DNA from: CAZNXJ01 sp964577115
GTDB taxonomy: Bacteria > Planctomycetota > Planctomycetia > Pirellulales > Pirellulaceae
NCBI GenBank assembly: GCA_964577115.1
Contig: CAZNXJ010000027.1
Span: 1-64,000 of the forward strand
Direction: 5' to 3'
DNA: 64,000 nucleotides
Part shown: piece by piece, positions 27,617-39,622 of the stretch
Layout of the letters: each line of letters opens with the position of its first letter
Position numbering within the stretch: position 1 is the first letter of the stretch
Program-made: the position numbers and the translations under genes
Notes under the pieces: model-generated
Databases searched by the model: none
What the model was told of the DNA's origin: nothing
Seen by the model: the letters and a program-made list of their open reading frames with translations, nothing else

Positions 27617-28501
27617 ATGTCTGGCATCTTGAATGTCCACAAGCCGAGCGGCATTACCAGCCGCGACGTGGTGAATCGCGTCGATCGGATGGTGCGTCCC
27701 TTGCGCAGCGGCCACGCCGGAACGCTCGACCCGCTTGCCTCCGGTGTGCTGGTCGTCTGCGTCGGCCCAGCGACACGCCTGATCGAGTACATCCAGCGCA
27801 TGCCCAAGTCCTACCGCGCTGCGTTTCGGCTGGGGCTCGCCAGTGACACGGACGACATCGAGGGGAACGTCGAGGCCGTTCCTGTCGAGCGGCCACCGTC
27901 GCGCGACGAAGTGCTCGAACAGCTTAAACGTTTTCAGGGTCCGATCGATCAGGTGCCCCCGAACTATTCGGCGGTCAAACTGCAAGGCCGCCGCGCCTAC
28001 GAACTCGCCCGCGCACAGAAGTCCTTCGTGCTCCAGCCGCGCCGCGTCACGATCCATCGCCTCACGCTTTTGGAATACCAGTTTCCTGACATGCGCGTCG
28101 ACATTGAGTGTTCGTCGGGAACCTACGTTCGAGCATTGGGGCGCGACATTGCAGAAGGCCTTGGCACGCGTGCCGTCATGACGGAATTGGTCCGCACGGC
28201 CGTCGGCCGGTTTCGCATTGAGGACGCGGTGCTTTTGGATGAGCTGGACCGGGCGAAGCTGGCGAAGCGGCTGTTGCCGCCGGGGGAGGCGGTGGCCGAG
28301 CTGCCTTCCATCGAGCTGGCACCGGGCGAACCCGAACGGCTGCTCAATGGCCAGGCGATCACACGACGGGACGTCCCGCCGCGCGAAGCGGAAATCGCGG
28401 CATTCGACGAACATGGCAATCTGGTGGCAATTCTGCGCGGCGCGCGAGCCGGACAGCTGCGCCCGGTAAAGTGCTTTCCACCGAGCAGGGAAACTGGGTA
28501 A
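27617..28501 (+). CDS. truB: tRNA pseudouridine(55) synthase TruB
   Basis: Makes pseudouridine 55 in the T-loop of tRNAs. The product is 294 residues from the ATG at 27617; the frame opens earlier inside the previous gene. The catalytic motif GHAGTLDPLASGVL carries the nucleophilic Asp. ILNVHKPSGITS opens the protein, and RRAYELARA and SSGTYVRALGRDIAEGLG are family markers. A PUA-like C-terminal portion follows. It starts 20 bases after the MmgE/PrpD stop. Confidence 0.96.
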   Translation: MSGILNVHKPSGITSRDVVNRVDRMVRPLRSGHAGTLDPLASGVLVVCVGPATRLIEYIQRMPKSYRAAFRLGLASDTDDIEGNVEAVPVERPPSRDEVLEQLKRFQGPIDQVPPNYSAVKLQGRRAYELARAQKSFVLQPRRVTIHRLTLLEYQFPDMRVDIECSSGTYVRALGRDIAEGLGTRAVMTELVRTAVGRFRIEDAVLLDELDRAKLAKRLLPPGEAVAELPSIELAPGEPERLLNGQAITRRDVPPREAEIAAFDEHGNLVAILRGARAGQLRPVKCFPPSRETG

Positions 28502-28899
28502 GCCGCCGGACACTCACGAGGCAGATTTCGCAATTCACGCGGACGCCCCAGCCGCGCTAGTTCGCGCTACCGGAATAACCGGAACCGCGCCTTCAAGAAC
28601 TTGGCCGCTCGTCGATCCCGCGGCGCTGCCGGCACGTAATTAGGAGGTAGACTTCGAGCGGGATGGAGCCCGAGCCCGCATCGACTGATTGCGCCTCCCA
28701 CGAGGATCGTGCTCGGAGTAACCTTCCGGTAAACCAGGACGCCACTCGCATGGAAAGTGGCGGACGACCAACGAAATCGCCGACAGAAGCAACGAACCCA
28801 TCAGTTCGTGCATACGGAACGGATTGGGCATGGACGCGCCCGCGGCACTCACGGCGCCCGATATTTGTCGCCGGACTACGGTCTTCCGAAGACGCGTCC
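28502..28899 (+). other. Spacer between truB and ftsK
   Basis: About 400 bases. An AGGAGGT (28642-28648) is a perfect ribosome-site match, but the nearest ATG (28663) is 14 bases further on. Starting there would give FtsK a 79-residue extension that does not look like protein of that family. No terminator is seen. Confidence 0.45.
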
Positions 28900-31821
<2,922 letters not shown>

Positions 31822-31904
31822 CGGCCGCGACTTGGCCTCGGTACCCAAGGGGCGAATGCGCCCTGGCGCGGTGCGGCAACGGAGGTACGTTGGCGCTGCC
31901 GCCG

Positions 31905-31933
31905 TTGACATCCCCGAGGCGGGTACGTACAAC
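31905..31933 (+). promoter_or_regulatory. Sigma70-type promoter of the cimA leader
   Basis: A perfect -35 TTGACA (31905-31910), a 17-base spacer and a -10 TACAAC (31928-31933, four of six). Transcription would start near 31940, just before the leader peptide and its terminator. Confidence 0.6.
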
Positions 31934-31977
31934 CGCTTTAATTGATGGAAGTTAAGAATCGAGCTGAGTTTCGACGA

Positions 31978-32085
31978 ATGTTTCTTCAGGCTGCTGTTCC
32001 GACGAATCGAGCGATCGACGCTGGCGCAAGCATCGGCGTCATTATTCGCATCATTCGGACCGGGCCGGGAGCCTGCGGACGCTGA
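31978..32085 (+). CDS. Isoleucine-rich leader peptide upstream of cimA
   Basis: A 35-codon ORF from ATG 31978 to TGA 32083-32085 (an in-frame ATG at 31945 would give 46 residues). Near its end it has the run SIGVIIRIIR: five Ile and one Val in nine codons from ATC through ATT. It starts about 38 bases after the predicted transcript start, and its stop is 20 bases before an intrinsic terminator. Citramalate synthase, an isoleucine-pathway enzyme, follows. This is the layout of a transcription attenuator, in which a ribosome stalled on Ile codons would prevent termination. The Shine-Dalgarno is weak, so translation is inferred. Confidence 0.65.
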   Translation: MFLQAAVPTNRAIDAGASIGVIIRIIRTGPGACGR

Positions 32086-32105
32086 GCTCGAATGTGACGC
32101 GTAGC

Positions 32106-32139
32106 AGCCCTGAGCCCGACCGGTTTCAGGGCTTTTTTT
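32106..32139 (+). terminator. Attenuator terminator before cimA
   Basis: AGCCCTGA (32106-32113) pairs with TCAGGGCT (32126-32133) across a 12-base loop, followed by seven T (32133-32139). A competing pairing is visible: CCGG (32060-32063) and CGGG (32066-32069), within the last leader codons, can pair with CCGG (32120-32123) and CCCG (32115-32118) in the loop. That could act as an antiterminator. No other gene ends near enough upstream to need this terminator. Confidence 0.85.
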
Positions 32140-32246
32140 GTTGAATTACCGATCCCATAAGGGCAGCCAATCGGGGCCCAGCGCCCCGCCGATCGCGGGG
32201 GCCTGGCGGCTCGCGCGACATTGCGCCCGAAAGGCCTGCGGAACCC

Positions 32247-33896
32247 ATGCGCACCATCGAAATCTACGACACCACGCTCCGCGACGGCACGCAGGGCGAG
32301 GGCGTCAGCTTTTCGCTCTACGACAAGCTCCAGATCACGCGCCGGCTCGATGAAATCGGCATCGACTACATCGAAGGCGGGTATCCGCTTTCGAACGAAA
32401 AAGACGCCGAATACTTTCAACGCGCTCGGCAGCTCGATCTGAAGCATGCCAAAATCTGCGCGTTCGGGATGACGCGGCGGCGCGGGGTCAGCGTCGATCA
32501 AGATGTGGGCATGCAGGCACTCCGGGATTCGGGCGCACCGGTCTGCACGGTCGTCGGTAAGACCTCGGATTTTCACGTTCGCGAGGTGCTGCGCGTGTCG
32601 CTGGAAGAAAACCTCGCGATGATTCGCGACAGCGTTGCCTTCCTGGTGGCGGCAGGACGTGAAGTGCTGTATGACGCCGAGCATTTCTTCGATGGGTGGA
32701 AGAGCAACCCGGAATATGCTCGCGACACGATCCGCGCCGCGGCCGAGGCTGGAGCCCGCATGATCGTGCTCTGCGATACGAACGGCGGCACCCTTCCCGA
32801 CGACATCCAACGGCTCGTGCGGGAGGCCCAGGACGCGCTCGCCGGTTTGCCTACCGTGCTTGGAATTCACTGCCATAACGACTGCGATCTGGCCGTGGCG
32901 AACTCGCTGGCCGCCGTCGACGCTGGTGCGGTTCAAGTGCAAGGGACCATCAACGGTATCGGCGAGCGTTGTGGAAACGCTGATTTGATTAGCGTTATCG
33001 CCAACTTGGCAATCAAGAAACAGGGCTACCAGGTACTCGGCGGACGCCCGCTGAACCATCTGACCGAGCTGTCGCGATACGTCTATGAGACGGCTAACAT
33101 GAACTGGCGTTCGAATCAGCCGTTCGTGGGCCAAAGCGCGTTCACGCACAAAGGCGGCATGCACGTACACGCCGTCGCTCGAGCGACCCATTCGTACGAG
33201 CACATGGATCCGCAGCTCGTTGGCAACGAGCGCCGGATTCTGGTCAGCGAGCTCTCGGGCCGTGCAAACATTTCGGCTCTGACGACCAAGCACAAGATCC
33301 AGCAGGATCCGAAGCTGATGGACCGAGTGCTCGCGCGGGTGGTTGAACTCGAGAATCGCGGTTACCAGTTCGAAGCCGCCGAGGCCTCATTCGTGCTGCT
33401 CGTACAGCGCTGTGCGGAAACCTTTCAGCCACATTTTGAACGCGTGAAGTATCACGTCGAGGTAGGAGCTGAGAATGGTCGCGACGTCGTGACAGAAGCG
33501 ACGGTCAAGATCCGCGTGAACGGCCAGCTGCGGCATGAAGTCGCCGAGGGGGATGGGCCGGTCAACGCTTTGGACGCGGCACTGCGAAAGGCGCTGAACG
33601 ATGACTTTCCGAACCTGCGCGACATGCGTCTGACCGACTACCGCGTGCGCGTCGTGAATTCCGAAGCGGGGACGGCGGCGCGGATCCGAGTCATCATCGA
33701 AAGCGCGGACGAAACCGACGTTTGGGGTACGGTCGGCGTCAGCGAAAACATCATTGAGGCTAGTTGGATGGCGCTCGTCGATGCGGTGGAATACAAGCTG
33801 CACAAGGATTCCCTAAAGCAGTCCGCCGCGGCGGAGGACGCCACGCCGCTGGCCGATTCGCGCAGCAACGCATCGCTGGGAGCGCCTCTCCGCTAG
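32247..33896 (+). CDS. cimA: Citramalate synthase
   Basis: Condenses pyruvate with acetyl-CoA to (R)-citramalate, giving 2-oxobutyrate for isoleucine without threonine deaminase. The product is 549 residues. It opens with TIEIYDTTLRDGTQGEGVSF, the LeuA/CimA catalytic core, has HCHND-type metal ligands (GIHCHNDCDLAVANSLAAV), FTHKGGMHVHAV, and a C-terminal LeuA-dimer regulatory domain (about 400-520), where isoleucine feedback acts in the family. The opening and the length fit the TIGR00977 citramalate synthase group better than LeuA. It is preceded by a leader peptide and attenuator, and followed after 100 bases by valS. Confidence 0.93.
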   Translation: MRTIEIYDTTLRDGTQGEGVSFSLYDKLQITRRLDEIGIDYIEGGYPLSNEKDAEYFQRARQLDLKHAKICAFGMTRRRGVSVDQDVGMQALRDSGAPVCTVVGKTSDFHVREVLRVSLEENLAMIRDSVAFLVAAGREVLYDAEHFFDGWKSNPEYARDTIRAAAEAGARMIVLCDTNGGTLPDDIQRLVREAQDALAGLPTVLGIHCHNDCDLAVANSLAAVDAGAVQVQGTINGIGERCGNADLISVIANLAIKKQGYQVLGGRPLNHLTELSRYVYETANMNWRSNQPFVGQSAFTHKGGMHVHAVARATHSYEHMDPQLVGNERRILVSELSGRANISALTTKHKIQQDPKLMDRVLARVVELENRGYQFEAAEASFVLLVQRCAETFQPHFERVKYHVEVGAENGRDVVTEATVKIRVNGQLRHEVAEGDGPVNALDAALRKALNDDFPNLRDMRLTDYRVRVVNSEAGTAARIRVIIESADETDVWGTVGVSENIIEASWMALVDAVEYKLHKDSLKQSAAAEDATPLADSRSNASLGAPLR

Positions 33897-33996
33897 GACA
33901 ATCGCCGCGCTGAAAAGCTCGCCGGCGATTGCCCGCCGTGGCCTGGCACTCGTTCCACTGCACACAATCATCACCGTTTCACCGCAGAATCCATCC

Positions 33997-36900
33997 ATGA
34001 CTCGCAAGGAATTGCCCAATCGCTTCGACTACGCCGAGGCCAGCCAGCGGCTTTATCGGTTTTGGGAAGAATCCGGTTACTTTCACGCCGATCCGGATCC
34101 GAACCGCAAGCCATTCACGATCGTGATTCCGCCTCCGAACGTGACCGGTGCCTTGCATCTCGGACACGCGCTGAACAATACGCTTCAGGACGTCCAGATA
34201 CGGTGGCGGCGCATGCAGGGGTATAACGCCCTCTGGATGCCAGGAACGGATCATGCGGGGATCGCCACACAAGCGGTTGTCGAACGGCGTTTAAAAGAAG
34301 AGGAAGGCAAGACGCGGCACGACTTGGGCCGAGCGGCGCTTGTCGAGCGGATTTGGGCCTGGAAAGATCAATACGAAAAACGCATTCTCGGCCAGCTCAA
34401 GCAGCTCGGATGCAGCTGCGATTGGCGGCGCACGCGCTTCACGCTCGATCCGATCTGCGCCCGCGCGGTGCGCTACACCTTTTTCGACCTCTTCCAAAAG
34501 CAACTACTTTTCCGCGGCAAACGGCTGGTGAACTGGGACACGTTCCTCCAGACGGCCGTTAGCGACGACGAGGTCTTTACGGAGAAGGTCGATGGCTCGC
34601 TGTGGCACCTCCGCTATCCAGTGATTGATCCGCAGCCGGGCGAGCCGCAGCACGTGGTCGTGGCGACAACGCGCCCGGAGACGATGCTGGGCGACACCGC
34701 GGTGGCGGTGCATCCCGATCCGGCGAAGGCGCTCGCCGTGGCCGCCGCGGATCTCGAGCGGCGAATCGCCGAAGCACCTCAAAAAGAAAAGGCCGCACTC
34801 CAGCAGCAGCTCGATGCCATTCGCGATCGGCAGGCGACCCGACTCGCGGAACTGGAAACCCTACGGGATATGGCCGCCGCCGGCCGCAAAGTGCGTTTGC
34901 CGCTGGTCGATCGCGAGATTCCGCTCGTTGCCGATGAATGGGCGAAGCCCGAGATGGGAAGCGGCTGCGTGAAGATTACGCCAGCTCACGATCCGAACGA
35001 CTACCTGGTCGGGCAGCGCCAAAACCTGCCGATGATCAACATTCTCTGTCCCGACGGGACGCTAAATGAGAACGCAGGCCCGTTCGAGGGACTGACAATT
35101 GCCCAGGCGCGCGAGGAAGTCGTCGAGGCCCTGGAACAGCAAGGGCTGCTGGCCGCGATCGAGCCGCACGAGATCGAACTTCCGCACTCGGATCGCAGCA
35201 AGACCCCCATTGAACCGTATCTCGCCGATCAATGGTTCGTCCGCATGGCGGAGCTCGCGCAATCGGCCATGGACGCAGTGACCGATGGACGCGTCGAGAT
35301 ATTGCCGCCTCGCTATGCCAAGGGCTACCTGGACTGGCTTGGCGAGAAGCGCGATTGGCCGGTCAGTCGACAGCTGTGGTGGGGCCATCAAATTCCGGTC
35401 TGGTCGCGCGCGTTCGACGACATCATGCAGCTCGAGCAATGTCTCGAAGAGCTTCGTTCCGATGCAGCGATTCCCACCGAAGGCGTGTCGTTCCAGGTCG
35501 AGGAGGCAGCGACGGAAGCAGGTTTGCATCAGGAGCGCCGCCGGCCGCCGCTCCTGCACGTGTGCGTGCGTGACGAGAACTCGGAGCTCGAAGCGCATTT
35601 GGAGGAACTCGGCTTCCGGCGCGAAGAGGACGTGCTCGATACCTGGTTCAGCTCGGCCCTCTGGCCGCATTCGACGCTGGGCTGGCCCGAACGCACTCCG
35701 GAGTTCGAGTACTTCTATCCCACGAGCACGCTGATCACGAGCCGCGACATCATCACGCTGTGGGTCGCGCGCATGGTGATTACCGGGCTGAACAACACGG
35801 GTCAGGTGCCTTTCCGGCAGGTCTTCATCCATCCAAAGATTCTGGACGGTGACGGGGAGACGATGTCGAAGTCGAAGGGCAACGGCATCGATCCGCTGGA
35901 CGTGATCGAAAAATTCGGTGCCGATGCCCTGCGCTTCGGAATGGCGCATCTGACGACGGAAACGCAGGACGTGCGGATGCCCGTCGAGTTCGAGTGTCCG
36001 CACTGCGAGTCGCTCATCAAGCAGACGCGCGAAAACCGCGTGCGCCCGCGCCTGAAGTGCCCCAAGTGTAAGAAGGAGTTCAGCACGCAGTGGGCTCAAA
36101 CGCCCGAGGATCTCGCCCTGCCCCGCGCGGCGGTGGTCAGCGATCGTTTCGAACAGTCGCGCAACTTTGTGAACAAACTATGGAACGCCTCGCGCTTCGC
36201 GCTGCTGAACCTCGAGGGCTATGCGCCCGGCGAGGTGCGTGACGAGGACCTGGCGATTGAAGATCGCTGGATTCTTAGCCGGCTGGCGACCGTAGCAGAA
36301 CAAGTCACGCAGGCGCTCGAGCGTTATCAGTACGCCGAAGCGACACGCACGCTCTATGGATTTGCCTGGGACGAGTTCTGTAGCTTCTACGTGGAAATGC
36401 TTAAGGACCGATTGCAGAACGCCGAGCAGCGGCCAATCGCGCAGCGCGTGCTGGCGCATGCACTCGACGTGCTCCTGCGGCTGCTCCATCCGATCGTGCC
36501 GTTCATCACTGAAGAAGTGTGGCAGTTGCTCGGCGAAGTCGCACCACAGCGCGGCCTCGCGCCGGTGCAGAGCGCGCCGAGCATCATGATCGCGCCGTGG
36601 CCCGAAGCAGAGGCCAAGCGGCGGGACGCGACCATCGAGTCGCGCTTTTCGGTGTTCCAAGCAACGCTCGGCGCGCTGCGTGAAATCCGCAGTCGGCAAA
36701 ACATTCCCCCGAAAGCCGAAATCGAGTTCTGGGCGCGGTGCGACGAGGCGACGGCCGAGCTGCTGCGGCCGATGGCTGCCTACTTCGCGCGCATGGCCAA
36801 TGCGCGGCTCGCCGAGGCCGCGACCGAGGTCCGACCGCCCGTGCCGAACGCGACGGTGGCACTGCCCGAGTTGGAAGTGTTTGTTGACCTGAAGGACTTC

Positions 36901-37116
36901 ATCGATGTGAAGGCCGAGGTCGCGCGACTGGGCAAGCAGCAGCAGGAACTTAAGAAGCAAATCGAAGGCAAGGAGCGGAAGCTGGCCAATACGAGCTTCG
37001 TCGAGCGTGCTCCGGCGGAGGTCGTGCAGCGTGAGCGGGAATCGCTTGAGCAACTGCACAGCCAGTTGTCGTCGGTCTCCGCGGCGCTCGAAGAGCTTGG
37101 GCGGCTGGCCTCGTAG
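33997..37116 (+). CDS. valS: Valine-tRNA ligase
   Basis: Class Ia synthetase that charges tRNA-Val and edits Thr mischarging. The product is 1039 residues, longer than the usual 880-950. The HIGH motif is HLGH (about 52-55, PPNVTGALHLGHAL); KMSKS is TMSKSKGNG near 622-630. The CP1 editing domain (TTRPETMLGDTAVAVHP) holds an extra coiled-coil of about 55 residues (240-298) rich in Ala, Glu, Gln and Arg. A zinc-ribbon-like insertion lies near 665-700, with four Cys as CPHC and CPKC. The C-terminal coiled coil (about 965-1035) ends the protein. All core motifs are complete, so it should be active. Confidence 0.97.
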   Translation: MTRKELPNRFDYAEASQRLYRFWEESGYFHADPDPNRKPFTIVIPPPNVTGALHLGHALNNTLQDVQIRWRRMQGYNALWMPGTDHAGIATQAVVERRLKEEEGKTRHDLGRAALVERIWAWKDQYEKRILGQLKQLGCSCDWRRTRFTLDPICARAVRYTFFDLFQKQLLFRGKRLVNWDTFLQTAVSDDEVFTEKVDGSLWHLRYPVIDPQPGEPQHVVVATTRPETMLGDTAVAVHPDPAKALAVAAADLERRIAEAPQKEKAALQQQLDAIRDRQATRLAELETLRDMAAAGRKVRLPLVDREIPLVADEWAKPEMGSGCVKITPAHDPNDYLVGQRQNLPMINILCPDGTLNENAGPFEGLTIAQAREEVVEALEQQGLLAAIEPHEIELPHSDRSKTPIEPYLADQWFVRMAELAQSAMDAVTDGRVEILPPRYAKGYLDWLGEKRDWPVSRQLWWGHQIPVWSRAFDDIMQLEQCLEELRSDAAIPTEGVSFQVEEAATEAGLHQERRRPPLLHVCVRDENSELEAHLEELGFRREEDVLDTWFSSALWPHSTLGWPERTPEFEYFYPTSTLITSRDIITLWVARMVITGLNNTGQVPFRQVFIHPKILDGDGETMSKSKGNGIDPLDVIEKFGADALRFGMAHLTTETQDVRMPVEFECPHCESLIKQTRENRVRPRLKCPKCKKEFSTQWAQTPEDLALPRAAVVSDRFEQSRNFVNKLWNASRFALLNLEGYAPGEVRDEDLAIEDRWILSRLATVAEQVTQALERYQYAEATRTLYGFAWDEFCSFYVEMLKDRLQNAEQRPIAQRVLAHALDVLLRLLHPIVPFITEEVWQLLGEVAPQRGLAPVQSAPSIMIAPWPEAEAKRRDATIESRFSVFQATLGALREIRSRQNIPPKAEIEFWARCDEATAELLRPMAAYFARMANARLAEAATEVRPPVPNATVALPELEVFVDLKDFIDVKAEVARLGKQQQELKKQIEGKERKLANTSFVERAPAEVVQRERESLEQLHSQLSSVSAALEELGRLAS

Positions 37117-37338
37117 GCGGGGCTGCGAGCGGCTGGCCTCCACGTCCTTCGTCGCCATGCCGTCGCGGCCATTTGCGCGCTGTCAAATCCGTCTTTTTGC
37201 CACAGTCCGGGCGCCCGCCCTACGAGCGGGCTCGTGCCAGGCCGTCGGATCGGCCATGCAGCGGGCCGGAACGCGTAAATTTGCGTAGGGAGCCTGTGGT
37301 TGCTCGACGCATTTCGCCACGCGCTGGCCACCACTCGC

Positions 37339-37344
37339 TATAAT
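37339..37344 (+). promoter_or_regulatory. Perfect -10 box before the bifunctional-nuclease gene
   Basis: TATAAT lies about 68 bases upstream of the ATG at 37412. No good -35 sits at the normal spacing, so this is a partial promoter match only. Confidence 0.35.
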
Positions 37345-37411
37345 AAGCTGGAATCGCGGCCCGCCTCGGGCGGCGCGGCTGGCGGTTCATGTGTGTTCAA
37401 AGGATGATTTC

Positions 37412-37816
37412 ATGCCCGTCCAGATGCAGCTATCGCGGATCATCATCAGCGATATCAACGACCAGCAAGTCATCTATCTGAAAGAAGTCGACGGGGATCG
37501 GCAGTTTCCGATCCTGATCGGACTTTTCGAAGCGAAGAGCATCGAACGCCGAGTGATGGATTACCGGGCTCCACGCCCCCTCACGCACGATTTGATCGTG
37601 AACATTGTGGACAACATGGGAGGCGAGCTGGACAGTGTGGTGATCAGCGAACTGCGCGAACATACCTATTACGCGAAGCTACGAATCCGCTCGGAAGGCG
37701 AAATCATCGACATCGACTCGCGTCCGTCCGACGCCATCGCCGTGGCCGTGACCTGCGACCCTCCGCTGCCCATCTATGTCGCCGAGGAAGTGCTCGAAGA
37801 GGTCCTCGACCAGTAG
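37412..37816 (+). CDS. Bifunctional nuclease (BFN/DUF151) family protein
   Basis: Product of 134 residues from the ATG at 37412, with AAGGA 7 bases upstream. It matches the BFN domain: ILIGLFEAKSIERRV, RPLTHDLIVNIV, and a C-terminal RPSDAIAVAVTCDPPLPIYVAEEVL. Plant members have RNase and DNase activity. The bacterial function is unclear. It converges with lysC (8 bases between the stops). Confidence 0.9.
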   Translation: MPVQMQLSRIIISDINDQQVIYLKEVDGDRQFPILIGLFEAKSIERRVMDYRAPRPLTHDLIVNIVDNMGGELDSVVISELREHTYYAKLRIRSEGEIIDIDSRPSDAIAVAVTCDPPLPIYVAEEVLEEVLDQ

Positions 37817-37824
37817 CCTTTCGC

Positions 37825-39606
37825 TCAGACTCGCACATCGGCGAAGGCGGCTTCCAGGGCGGCGAGCGACCGTTGGCCCTGCTCGGCCGCGACCACGACG
37901 TTTAGACGCACTTCGCTCGTGTTGATCATCTCGACGTTCACGCCCAGCTCCGACAGCGCGCGGAACATCCGGATCGCGACGTCCGTGTGGCTCCGCAAAC
38001 CGATGCCGCTAACCGTCAGCTTGGCGACCACCGGGCTGCTGGTCACTTTCGTGAATTGATAGGTCTGAGCGAGCCGGTTCGTCACTTCAACCGCCGCGGC
38101 GACCTGGTCGCGCGGCACAGTGAAACTGATGCTGGCCTGGCCATTGCGCCCTTTGTGGCTCTGGATGATCAGATCAACGAAGATACCCGCTTCCCCGATC
38201 TGTTCGAAAAGCTTCGCCGCCACACCCGGCTGATCCGGAACACCGGCAATCGAGATCCGTCCCTGGCTTTCGTCCAGCTGGATGTCGTTGATGACCAGCT
38301 GTTCCATGTTCAGATCGCGCAGGCTTGCCACCACGTCCGCCACGTCCAGCGGTCGCGGTGCCGGCTGAACCGGAGGCAGCGGGCGCACATCCGGCGCTTT
38401 ATCCAGGTGGAACGCCTGGTGCACGGCACGCAACGCGCGCTGCGCTTCGTCGCGCTGCACGAGGACCGAGATCTTGATCTCGCTGGTCGTGATCATCTGG
38501 ATGTTGACGCCTTCGCTGGCGAGCGCATCGAACATGCGATGCGCGATACCGGTTTGGCGCGCCATCCCCAGGCCGACGACGGAAACCTTCGACACGCTTT
38601 CGTCCGCGCTAATGTCGATCTCGCCTAGCGTGTCACGTGCGGATTCGACCGCTTCGAGCGTCACGGCCAACTCGTCCCGCGGCACGGTGAACGAAATGTT
38701 CGCTTTCCCCTCCGCGCCCACGTTCTGCACGATCATATCGACGGTGATATTGCGAGCGGCAATGCGCGAGAAGATCTCGTGGCTCATGCCGGGCACGTCC
38801 GGGACGCCCGCGAGCGTGACGCGCGCTTCGTCTTTGGTCATTGCTGCGCCGCACACGGCCTGATCGGCTGATTCTGGAGCGGCGACAATCATCGTTCCCG
38901 TCGAATCGCTGAGACTCGTGCGAACGTGGATAGCGACGCCGAACTTCTTGGCGAACTCGATGGACCGGTTATGCATGACGCCCGCGCCGAGGCTGGAAAG
39001 CTCGAGCATCTCGTCGTAGCTGATCCGTTCGACGCGCCGCGCCTCGGGAACAATGCGGGGATCGGTCGTATAAATGCCGTCGACGTCCGTATAGATCTCG
39101 CACTCATTCGCGCGCAGCACGGCAGCCAGTGCCACGGCCGTCGTGTCGCTGCCTCCACGTCCGAGCGTCGTGATCTCGAAATTCTCGTCGATGCCCTGGA
39201 AGCCCGCTGCAATAACGATGTTGCCCTGATCGAGAAGGCTCTGCATGCGCTCGGTGGTGATATTGCGGATCCGCGCTTTCGTGTGGGTGCTGTCCGTGCG
39301 AATACCGATCTGCGCGCCCGTCAGGCTGACCGCTCGGTGGCCGAGCGACTGGATGGCCATTGCCATCAGCGCGACGCTGACCTGCTCGCCCGTCGCAAGC
39401 AGCATGTCCATCTCGCGCGCCGGGGGCCGTTCGTTGATTTGCCGAGCCAACTCAACCAGCTCGTCCGTGTGATGGCCCATGGCGCTGACGACCATGACGA
39501 CCTGGTGACCCTGCTGTTGTGCGCGAATCGCTTTCCGCGCGGCGGCCAGGATCTTGTCGCTGTTGGCAACGCTGGTGCCGCCAAACTTCTGTACGATTAA
39601 CCCCAT
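37825..39606 (-). CDS. lysC: Aspartate kinase with four ACT domains
   Basis: Phosphorylates aspartate, the first step to Lys, Thr, Met and Ile. The product is 593 residues; single-regulatory-pair enzymes are about 400-460. The catalytic domain opens with IVQKFGGTSVANSDKI and contains FQGIDENFEITTLGRGGSDTTAVALA. Two successive pairs of ACT domains follow (about 265-405 and 425-593), each pair with VGLGM- or SGIGL-type strands and INTSEV/ITTSEI motifs. The doubled layout is also known in cyanobacteria and usually implies Lys/Thr feedback. It is the third gene of hom-apgM-lysC on the minus strand, 16 bases after the apgM-family gene. Confidence 0.95.
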   Translation of the reverse strand: MGLIVQKFGGTSVANSDKILAAARKAIRAQQQGHQVVMVVSAMGHHTDELVELARQINERPPAREMDMLLATGEQVSVALMAMAIQSLGHRAVSLTGAQIGIRTDSTHTKARIRNITTERMQSLLDQGNIVIAAGFQGIDENFEITTLGRGGSDTTAVALAAVLRANECEIYTDVDGIYTTDPRIVPEARRVERISYDEMLELSSLGAGVMHNRSIEFAKKFGVAIHVRTSLSDSTGTMIVAAPESADQAVCGAAMTKDEARVTLAGVPDVPGMSHEIFSRIAARNITVDMIVQNVGAEGKANISFTVPRDELAVTLEAVESARDTLGEIDISADESVSKVSVVGLGMARQTGIAHRMFDALASEGVNIQMITTSEIKISVLVQRDEAQRALRAVHQAFHLDKAPDVRPLPPVQPAPRPLDVADVVASLRDLNMEQLVINDIQLDESQGRISIAGVPDQPGVAAKLFEQIGEAGIFVDLIIQSHKGRNGQASISFTVPRDQVAAAVEVTNRLAQTYQFTKVTSSPVVAKLTVSGIGLRSHTDVAIRMFRALSELGVNVEMINTSEVRLNVVVAAEQGQRSLAALEAAFADVRV

Positions 39607-39622
39607 GTTGTGATGTTCTCAG

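Noticed and set aside
28663..28899. N-terminal extension of FtsK from ATG 28663
   Set aside because: AGGAGGT is too far from this ATG and the 79 residues are not FtsK-like; kept only as an alternative start.
31986..33293. 435-codon minus-strand ORF opposite cimA and its leader
   Set aside because: Shadow of cimA; the plus strand has promoter, leader, terminator and a known enzyme.
37117..37411. Structured GC-rich spacer as SRP RNA or another ncRNA
   Set aside because: No GGAAGGAAGCAG-type SRP loop or any other known RNA signature is present.
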